The notes under the pieces: generated by a model
What the model was told of the DNA's origin: nothing
The model's database searches: none
What the model saw: only the letters and a program-made list of their open reading frames with translations
Source of the DNA: SIG588 sp045533175
GTDB taxonomy: Bacteria; Bacillota; Clostridia; Oscillospirales; Acutalibacteraceae
Length of the DNA: 11,712 nt
Reading direction: 5' to 3'
NCBI GenBank assembly: GCA_045533175.1
Contig: JAZSHJ010000084.1
Location: 1-11,712 of the forward strand
Shown: positions 7,901 through 11,712 of the stretch, piece after piece
Layout: every line of letters starts with the position of its first letter
How positions within the stretch are numbered: the first letter of the stretch is position 1
Made by a program: the position numbers and the translations under genes

Positions 7901-8253
7901 TGCACGTAATCTGCCCGCATGGCATGGCGGCGATACAGCACCAGACGGTCTGCCACCTGTTCAAGAGCGCGACTCATTAACAAAGTGCGGGTTACGTTAT
8001 CCATCACCTTACCCGACAGACCGCCGCATTCCCGCGCCACCGTTTCGGCCAGACGTGTGAAGCTGAGCACCTGTACACGTTGTGCTTTTTGCACACCCAA
8101 ACGGCGCAGAAGGGTGCGTTCGCTTTCAAACGAAAATTGCTCGGGTACCAATAGAATAAGGTTTTCCTCCCCCGCTTGGGCACGGCGAACGATCTCTTCC
8201 TGCACGGCATGTGTCTTTCCGTACCCCGAACGCCCCAAGATCAGTTGCAGCAT
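4906..8253 (-). CDS. addB: ATP-dependent helicase/nuclease subunit B, AddB
   Basis: Subunit of the AddAB helicase-nuclease that resects double-strand DNA ends for RecA repair in Firmicutes. From ATG 8251-8253 the protein has 1115 residues, close to B. subtilis AddB. Walker A is GRSGYGKT (7-14), followed by LVPEQFSFESE (about 35-45). The C-terminal RecB-type nuclease has LEFGNLAHFVME (H787), GKIDRVDVY (D898, D901), VVDYKTG (D915, K917) and LNLQMLLYLF (Q935). The four cysteines of the AddB iron-sulfur staple are present: C757 (YHKCRFRYF), then C1072-x2-C1075-x5-C1081. Key residues look intact, so the protein should be active. GGGGAG lies 4 nt before the ATG; the open frame extends 43 codons upstream but through the promoter. 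AddA normally follows addB, but here rpmE does, so addA must be elsewhere if it exists. Confidence 0.95.
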   Translation of the reverse strand: MLQLILGRSGYGKTHAVQEEIVRRAQAGEENLILLVPEQFSFESERTLLRRLGVQKAQRVQVLSFTRLAETVARECGGLSGKVMDNVTRTLLMSRALEQVADRLVLYRRHAMRADYVQAVLDMMAECKQYAVTPRRLDEASAALPAGTLRQKVQELSCIMEAYEALVADSYLDPADALTRLAQQLPQSSFGQGAVLFVDGFQGFTEQEMRVMALLMRRAARTVIALGTDTLDARDEYALFAPVTRTANRFVQVAREHGVEVASPQYMTENHRAADEALARLEQVCFAAQREVYEEECPSVTLSAAADRYAECRVLTHELRRLMREEGLRCRDVAVVARNLSDYQGILDVAMEKADIPYYMDQRETVATEPLAVLMHGALRCATEGFTAEHMLQVMKTGLLGFSAASIARVEQYLFVWNLSGRTLREEWTANPDGLESPTEKSAKALRYLNLLRRRALSPLLKLADTLHQTVTGQVFARAMYQYLAEAQVARVLRLQAKRLRRAGAHAAADRMEHTWDLMMEILDHFATALGTSRLSAARFDELFSLALASTDRGSIPQGLDTVQIGGAERMRFSSPRVVWVLGANEGVFPAYPATCGLITDRERRTLSEMGVMLSDTGDLQAVEERLHAYTAVAAPSHRLYISYLESADGEVLPPSELVMAVKAVFPHHATLSSVSLPESDGEAFSALAEKFRNFTPERAALYAHFAAHPLYAPRLAAMERAVAHRPMAFKQPAAAADFFGNTMALSATQVNTYHKCRFRYFCEYGLRVRAPRPAAMDSLEFGNLAHFVMETVLPRYVAAQMKGVTRQTVAADTATAVEAYTESVLGGTADKSARFLSQLRRLVRTVEALMWRVVQELRQSRFVPADYELPIGMEEGVPATVLTLADGTTVRVIGKIDRVDVYRAGDTAYIRVVDYKTGTQNFKMHEVMEGLNLQMLLYLFSLWDNAQDRYGGHPTPAGVLYLPAKLPIVEGKEGYSEEKRAEEQLKAMRMNGLLLDDMDVLEAMETGVKGLFIPATLKKDGTCDSRSTVATLAQFGQLKARAEKLLRSMAETLRQGDVAAIPAVQGDRLPCDYCDFAAVCGREEDDPAKEIKTYDRAEVMAQLAKEFAEESEKV

Positions 8254-8257
8254 AACG

Positions 8258-8270
8258 CTCCCCCCTTTTT
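8258..8270 (-). promoter_or_regulatory. Ribosome binding site deciding the addB start
   Basis: A purine run AAGGGGGGAG (complement from 8258) is placed 4 nt before ATG 8251-8253. The spacing is a little short, but the resulting N-terminus MLQLILGRSGYGKT matches AddB proteins. Confidence 0.7.
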
Positions 8271-8293
8271 TCTCCGTTTTTATACATACATTA

Positions 8294-8322
8294 AGCATAC
8301 AACAACCGCCGCTATTTTGCAA
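8294..8322 (-). promoter_or_regulatory. Sigma-A promoter of addB
   Basis: On the minus strand, -35 TTGCAA (8317-8322) and -10 TATGCT (complement of 8294-8299) are separated by 17 nt. The start would lie near 8287, giving a leader of about 34 nt. The bases ATGCTTGC around the -35 and the TG-rich end of the spacer resemble the fumC promoter. Confidence 0.65.
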
Positions 8323-8352
8323 GCATTTCCCCATAATTTGCTGTTTTGCGGA

Positions 8353-8358
8353 TATACT
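8353..8358 (+). promoter_or_regulatory. Possible -10 element of the DUF421-DUF4363 pair
   Basis: TATACT lies 22 nt before the ATG at 8381 in the divergent gap with addB. I find no acceptable -35 at 16-18 nt upstream and no extended -10 TG, so this is only a candidate. A promoter must nevertheless lie nearby, because everything upstream is on the opposite strand. Confidence 0.3.
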
Positions 8359-8380
8359 CTGTGTGAAAGGGGCGATGTGC

Positions 8381-9058
8381 ATGGCAATTGCGGCGGTGCG
8401 CGCGGGTTTGATCTACGTGGTGTTGGTGGTGGCATTGCGGGTGATGGGCAAACGCCAGTTGGGAGATCTGCAGCCCTCCGAACTGGTGGTCACGTTGCTG
8501 ATTGCAGACATGGCAGCGGTGGCGATGCAAGACACCGCTTCTCCGCTGTTCAGCGGGCTTATTCCCATCGCGGTGTTGGTATCGCTGGAACTGCTGTTGT
8601 CTGCCGCCATGTTGAAACTGCCGTGGTTGGAGCGTCTGCTGGGTGGACGGGCGGTGGTGTTGGTGAAGGATGGCAAACTGGATCAAAAAGCGTTACGCAA
8701 ACTGCGCCTCACCATCGACGACGTATTAAGCGCCCTGCGTCAACAAGGGGTGTTCGATCTGCGGCAGGTGCAATACGCGGTGGCGGAAACAGGCGGGCAG
8801 ATCAGCCTGCTTTTGAAAACGGAGCAACGCCCCGTGACGCCCAAGGACATGGAACTTCCTCCCGCAGCGGACGACACCGCGTTTTTGGTGGTGAGCGACG
8901 GAAAACTCGCACCGTTCGGGTTGGCGCTTTGCGGGCAAACCGAAGATTGGGTGCGCCGCACCTTGAAAGCGCAACATTGTGAGCTTGACGACGTGTTTTT
9001 GCTGATCGCCGATCGGCAAGGCGGGTTTCATCTCATCAAAAAGGAGGAGTCCCGATGA
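8381..9058 (+). CDS. DUF421 (YetF-like) membrane protein
   Basis: Member of the DUF421 family, related to B. subtilis YetF/YdfR; its biochemical role is not established. The 225 residues contain three hydrophobic segments near the N-terminus (about 5-21, 35-50 and 58-79). The family motif MGKRQLGDLQPSELVVTLL (22-40) joins the first two. The soluble C-terminal part holds GGRAVVLVKDGKLD (88-101) and LRLTIDDVLSALRQQGVFDL (108-127), typical of the family. Of two close ATGs, 8381 is preferred over 8375 because AAGGGG (8367-8372) is then 8 nt away rather than 2. The gene diverges from addB across 127 nt and overlaps the following DUF4363 gene by ATGA, indicating translational coupling. A TATACT at 8353-8358 might be its -10, but no -35 matches it. 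Confidence 0.9.
   Translation: MAIAAVRAGLIYVVLVVALRVMGKRQLGDLQPSELVVTLLIADMAAVAMQDTASPLFSGLIPIAVLVSLELLLSAAMLKLPWLERLLGGRAVVLVKDGKLDQKALRKLRLTIDDVLSALRQQGVFDLRQVQYAVAETGGQISLLLKTEQRPVTPKDMELPPAADDTAFLVVSDGKLAPFGLALCGQTEDWVRRTLKAQHCELDDVFLLIADRQGGFHLIKKEESR
9041..9049 (+). promoter_or_regulatory. Ribosome binding site of the DUF4363 gene inside DUF421
   Basis: AAGGAGGAG, 5 nt before ATG 9055, is a near-ideal Shine-Dalgarno embedded in the last codons of the DUF421 gene. It supports the ATGA overlap start. Confidence 0.85.
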
Positions 9059-9432
9059 AGCGGTTACCGGTGGCGTTTTTGTTGCTTGCTCTCACGGTGG
9101 GGTTGTGCGTGGGGCCGCATTGGTTTTTGGAACGCAGCACCACCCGTATGGCCGATCAACTGCACCGCGCCAAAACAGCGCTGGATAACGGAGAACAGGA
9201 CACCTTGCGCAACACGGTGGAGGATTTTTGCCACACCTTTGCCACCGCTAACCGCATTCTTCCGCTGTTTTATCCCCACGAAAAAATGGACGCGATCGAA
9301 GAATCCGCCGCGCTGTTGCCGCTGTTGGCCGAAAAAAACGCCGCCCACTTGGCCGAAGAATTGGCACGGTGTCAATACCACGTGCAACATCTTCAGGAAA
9401 GTGAACGGCTGAGCCTCACCAATATTCTTTAA
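9055..9432 (+). CDS. DUF4363 family protein, single-pass membrane anchor
   Basis: Small protein of unknown function, assigned to the DUF4363 family from its size, architecture and position next to a DUF421 gene rather than from a strong motif. The 125 residues start with K-R and one hydrophobic segment (about 4-20, LPVAFLLLALTVGLCVG) that looks like a membrane anchor or uncleaved signal. After it come about 100 mostly helical, charged residues (MADQLHRAKTALDNGEQD, then a helical C-terminus ending SLTNIL), probably outside the membrane. The start codon overlaps the DUF421 stop (ATGA), and both probably act in one process. Its TAA (9430-9432) overlaps the fumC stop on the other strand. The family assignment is moderately sure; that the gene is real is much surer, given the ribosome binding site and overlap. 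Confidence 0.8.
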   Translation: MKRLPVAFLLLALTVGLCVGPHWFLERSTTRMADQLHRAKTALDNGEQDTLRNTVEDFCHTFATANRILPLFYPHEKMDAIEESAALLPLLAEKNAAHLAEELARCQYHVQHLQESERLSLTNIL

Positions 9433-10778
9433 ACCATCTTTTCGGGACGCACCGTGCGGTCGAACTCTTCCGCCGTGATACACCCGCTTTCAAGGGCGGC
9501 TTCCCGCAGAGTAATTCCGCGGTGATACGCCTCCAACGCAATGGCGGCGGCGTTTTCGTATCCGATCTTGGGGGAAAGACAAGTGACCAACATCAACGAA
9601 CGGGCAAGATTTTCGGCCATGCGTTCACCGTCCGCTGTGATACCTTTTGCACAGTTCATGTTGAACGAGTTCATCACATCCCGCAACAGGGTGCAGGACT
9701 GCTCAAAATTATACGCCACGACCGGCATAAACACGTTGAGTTCAAAATTTCCTTGCGATGCCGCAAATCCCACGGCGGCATCGTTGCCCATCACCTGCAC
9801 CGCGACCATCGTGACCGCTTCGCATTGGGTGGGATTCACCTTGCCCGGCATGATGGAACTGCCCGGTTCGTTTTCTGGGATGCGGATCTCACCGATACCG
9901 CAACGCGGGCCGGAAGCCAGCCAACGCACGTCGTTCGCAATCTTCATAAGATTCGCCGCCAGCGCTTTGAGTGCTCCGTGAGCAAACACGAACGCGTCCT
10001 TCATCGTGAGGGCGTGGAACTTGTTGTTGTCCGGCAGGAACGTAGTGCGGCATTGTGCCGTAAGTTCACGGCACACCGCTTCATCGAACCCCGCGGGCGC
10101 ATTCAACCCCGTGCCGACCGCCGTGCCGCCGATGGCCAGGCGGCGCAACCGATCGGTCGCCGTGCGAAGCATAACGACGGCTTCTTCCACCCCCGCGCGC
10201 CAACCGCTGATCTCATCCGAAAAATACAGCGGCGTGGCGTCTTGCAGATGGGTGCGGCCGATCTTAATGATGCCGCGATGCGCCTCTTCCAAGCGAGCAA
10301 ACGTCGCCGCCAGCGCTTCGGCGGCGGGGATAACCCCGTTTTCCACCGACAGCACCGCCGCCACACTCATCGCCGTGGGGAAGGTGTCGTTGGAACTTTG
10401 AGACATATTCACGTCGTCGTTTTCGTGCAACGGCACCGAGGCCGCGCGTGCGATCACTTCGTTTACATTCATGTTGGTTTGTGTGCCGCTTCCCGTTTGC
10501 CACACCAACAGCGGAAATTCAGCCGACAGTTCACCCGCCAAGATGCGGTCGGCCGCAGCGGTGATCGCCGCCGCTTTTTCGGGCGGGAGTTTGCCCATAT
10601 CTGCATTCACTTTGGCGCACGCTTTTTTCAGTTCGGCAAACGCGGCAATGAGCGAAGGCGGCATCTTTTCGGTGCCGATCTTAAAATTCCGACGACTGCG
10701 TTCGGTCTGTGCCCCCCACAAGCGGGCGGCATCCACCTCCACCGTGCCGAGTGCGTCGTGTTCCGTGCGTGTTCCCAC
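9429..10778 (-). CDS. fumC: Class II fumarate hydratase FumC
   Basis: Oxygen-stable, iron-free fumarase that interconverts fumarate and L-malate in the cytoplasm, probably in the reductive branch of the TCA cycle in an anaerobe. The 449 residues fit the family (E. coli FumC 467). Motifs in order are WGAQTERSRRNFKIG (21-35), GSGTQTNMNVNEV (96-108), SQSSNDTFPTA (126-136), IGRTHLQDATP (173-183, with the active-site-region H177) and the signature GSSIMPGKVNP (306-316, with catalytic serine S307 and K313). These distinguish it from aspartase and argininosuccinate lyase relatives, although aspartase is close. Translation starts at GTG (10776-10778), giving MGTRTEHDALG as expected; a TGA two codons upstream in frame rules out a longer form. 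AAGGGA lies 10 nt before. It has its own promoter and follows the dehydrogenase gene by 66 nt. Confidence 0.96.
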   Translation of the reverse strand: MGTRTEHDALGTVEVDAARLWGAQTERSRRNFKIGTEKMPPSLIAAFAELKKACAKVNADMGKLPPEKAAAITAAADRILAGELSAEFPLLVWQTGSGTQTNMNVNEVIARAASVPLHENDDVNMSQSSNDTFPTAMSVAAVLSVENGVIPAAEALAATFARLEEAHRGIIKIGRTHLQDATPLYFSDEISGWRAGVEEAVVMLRTATDRLRRLAIGGTAVGTGLNAPAGFDEAVCRELTAQCRTTFLPDNNKFHALTMKDAFVFAHGALKALAANLMKIANDVRWLASGPRCGIGEIRIPENEPGSSIMPGKVNPTQCEAVTMVAVQVMGNDAAVGFAASQGNFELNVFMPVVAYNFEQSCTLLRDVMNSFNMNCAKGITADGERMAENLARSLMLVTCLSPKIGYENAAAIALEAYHRGITLREAALESGCITAEEFDRTVRPEKMV

Positions 10779-10808
10779 AAATCATCCGTCCCTTTTTGCT
10801 TTTTTAAA

Positions 10809-10837
10809 ATCATACATCAAAACCCGCCGTTTGGCAA
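10809..10837 (-). promoter_or_regulatory. Sigma-A promoter of fumC
   Basis: On the minus strand, -35 TTGCCA (complement of 10832-10837, five of six consensus bases) and -10 TATGAT (complement of 10809-10814, five of six) are 17 nt apart. The start would be near 10802, giving a leader of about 24 nt. The -35 begins 7 nt beyond the preceding gene's stop. Confidence 0.8.
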
Positions 10838-10844
10838 GCATATT

Positions 10845-11712
10845 TTAGACAACGCGGTTGTGCTTCTCCCCCGCAAAAAAGCGGGTAATATTTTCCGCCA
10901 TCGCCGCCACACAGCGGGCACGCGCTTCGGCCGAGCCCCACGCCATGTGCGGAGTAAAGCAGACGTTGTCGTATCCGCGCAACTCCCAAAACGGGTGGTT
11001 CTCCGAAAACGGTTCTTCCGAATACACGTCCACGCCGAGACCTCCCAGATGTCCGCTTTTCACCGCATCGGCCAGCGCCGCCTCATCGGTCACCGCGCCG
11101 CGGGCGGTGTTGATGAGGATCGCTCCCCGCTTCATGGCGGCAATGCGAGTGCGATCGATCATCCCGCGGGTTTCGTCACTCAGCGGCACGTGCAGGGAGA
11201 GGATATCCACCGTGCGGCAGAGGGTATCGATATCGCACAGCGGGAAATCTCCCTCCGCTTTGCGGCGACACATCACCACGCGGCATCCCATGGCACGGGC
11301 GATCTCTGCCACGCGGGTGCCGACCCCTCCGCCGCCTACAACGCCCCATGTCATGGAGGACAGTTCGTGATACACCGGTACAAGACGGTTAGCCAGCCCT
11401 GCTTCGGTGTATGCCCCTGTGTGGGTGAAATTACGGTATTCCGTAAGATGAGTCACAAGCGACAGCGCCATGGCCACGGTGAGTTGCGCCACGCTGTCGG
11501 TGGAATAGCCCGGCACGTTGCACAGCGCCACCCCGCGGCGACGGCAATACACGGTATCGATATTATCGTATCCCGTGGCCGCCACGCAAATGAGGCGCAG
11601 GCCGTGTGCCCTTTCAAGGTTGTGTTCCCCGAGTTTTAACTTATTGGTCACGATCACCGCGGCATCCGCCACGCGGGCGGCCACCTCTTCGGAGGTGGTG
11701 GTACCGTACACG
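10845..11712 (-). CDS. D-isomer 2-hydroxyacid dehydrogenase (5' end outside window)
   Basis: NAD(P)-dependent reductase of the D-2-hydroxyacid dehydrogenase family, closest in appearance to glycerate dehydrogenase/hydroxypyruvate reductase. About 288 codons are visible; roughly 25-35 N-terminal residues are missing past the right edge. The GTG at 11709-11711 looks internal, because the VYGTTTSEEV strand is normally preceded by more sequence. Counting from it, the Rossmann loop is VVGGGGVG (124-131). Catalytic Arg is R204 in NTARGAV, Glu is E233 in DVYSEEP, and His is H255 in TPHMAWGS, so the triad is complete. The end of the second Rossmann strand reads VVMCRRK, with R149 where NAD-specific members carry Asp, pointing to NADP(H). 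The exact substrate (hydroxypyruvate, glyoxylate or another 2-oxoacid) cannot be decided. It may read through into fumC, since no terminator separates them. Confidence 0.92.
   Translation of the reverse strand, partial: VYGTTTSEEVAARVADAAVIVTNKLKLGEHNLERAHGLRLICVAATGYDNIDTVYCRRRGVALCNVPGYSTDSVAQLTVAMALSLVTHLTEYRNFTHTGAYTEAGLANRLVPVYHELSSMTWGVVGGGGVGTRVAEIARAMGCRVVMCRRKAEGDFPLCDIDTLCRTVDILSLHVPLSDETRGMIDRTRIAAMKRGAILINTARGAVTDEAALADAVKSGHLGGLGVDVYSEEPFSENHPFWELRGYDNVCFTPHMAWGSAEARARCVAAMAENITRFFAGEKHNRVV

Noticed and set aside
7919..8380. A 154-codon N-terminal extension of the DUF421 protein
   Set aside because: It lies antisense inside addB and is Ser/Arg-rich rather than membrane-like. The ATG at 8381 has a proper Shine-Dalgarno and gives a standard DUF421 length.
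8254..8382. A 43-codon N-terminal extension of addB
   Set aside because: It would read through the -35/-10 promoter at 8294-8322 and has no ribosome binding site. AddB proteins start at the strand just before Walker A, which fits ATG 8251-8253.
9522..11639. A 705-codon open frame on the plus strand opposite fumC and the dehydrogenase
   Set aside because: It lies antisense to two clearly homologous genes and runs across the fumC promoter. Its product is rich in His, Arg and Phe, as expected from the reverse of a gene with strong codon bias. No family motif and no suitable ribosome binding site were seen.
1..11712. Search by eye for CRISPR arrays, insertion sequences, phage or defence genes, tRNAs and tandem repeats
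   Set aside because: None was seen. Almost every base is assigned to conserved housekeeping genes or short intergenic gaps, with no shift in composition that would suggest a transferred segment.

Overview
The window reads as an ordinary housekeeping segment of a moderately GC-rich Gram-positive chromosome, most likely an anaerobic member of the Clostridia (Oscillospirales/Ruminococcaceae-like). This rests on four things: a dgt-dnaG-rpoD (sigA) cluster, an AddB-type rather than RecBCD-type repair nuclease, strong AGGAGG-like ribosome binding sites before almost every gene, and a DUF421/DUF4363 gene pair of Firmicutes type. The species cannot be named from sequence alone. I see no tRNA, rRNA, CRISPR array, insertion sequence, phage gene or integration site, and no gene-free stretch over about 130 bases.

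Layout. The left block (1-4797, minus strand) runs, in transcription order, rpmE (ribosomal protein L31), a strong intrinsic terminator, yigZ (IMPACT family), dgt (dNTP triphosphohydrolase), dnaG (primase) and rpoD/sigA (primary sigma factor, cut off by the window start). The centre (4906-8253, minus) is the large addB gene, with its own promoter and no addA beside it. It ends just before the rpmE promoter. Diverging from addB on the plus strand are a DUF421 membrane protein gene and a DUF4363 gene that overlap by ATGA (8381-9432). These converge on fumC (class II fumarase, 9429-10778, minus), and the two stop codons overlap. Upstream of fumC is the 3' part of a D-2-hydroxyacid dehydrogenase gene (10845 to the right edge).

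Regulation visible in the sequence. Three minus-strand promoters with 17-nt spacers precede rpmE, addB and fumC. Each has a -35 element of the form TTGC(A/C)A preceded by GC and a -10 close to TATAAT. The rpmE transcript has a roughly 60-nt leader with a possible stem, and a perfect 15-bp hairpin with flanking T-tract ends it immediately before the yigZ Shine-Dalgarno. No clear promoter was found for yigZ, dgt, dnaG or rpoD, so they may depend partly on read-through.

How the genes work together. dgt, dnaG and rpoD link nucleotide pools, replication priming and the main sigma factor. addB serves double-strand-break repair, presumably with AddA encoded elsewhere. fumC and the dehydrogenase belong to organic-acid metabolism. 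The DUF421/DUF4363 pair is the only part without known function. I did not find a convincing new biological system; the points worth a second look are small-scale gene-arrangement and regulatory oddities.
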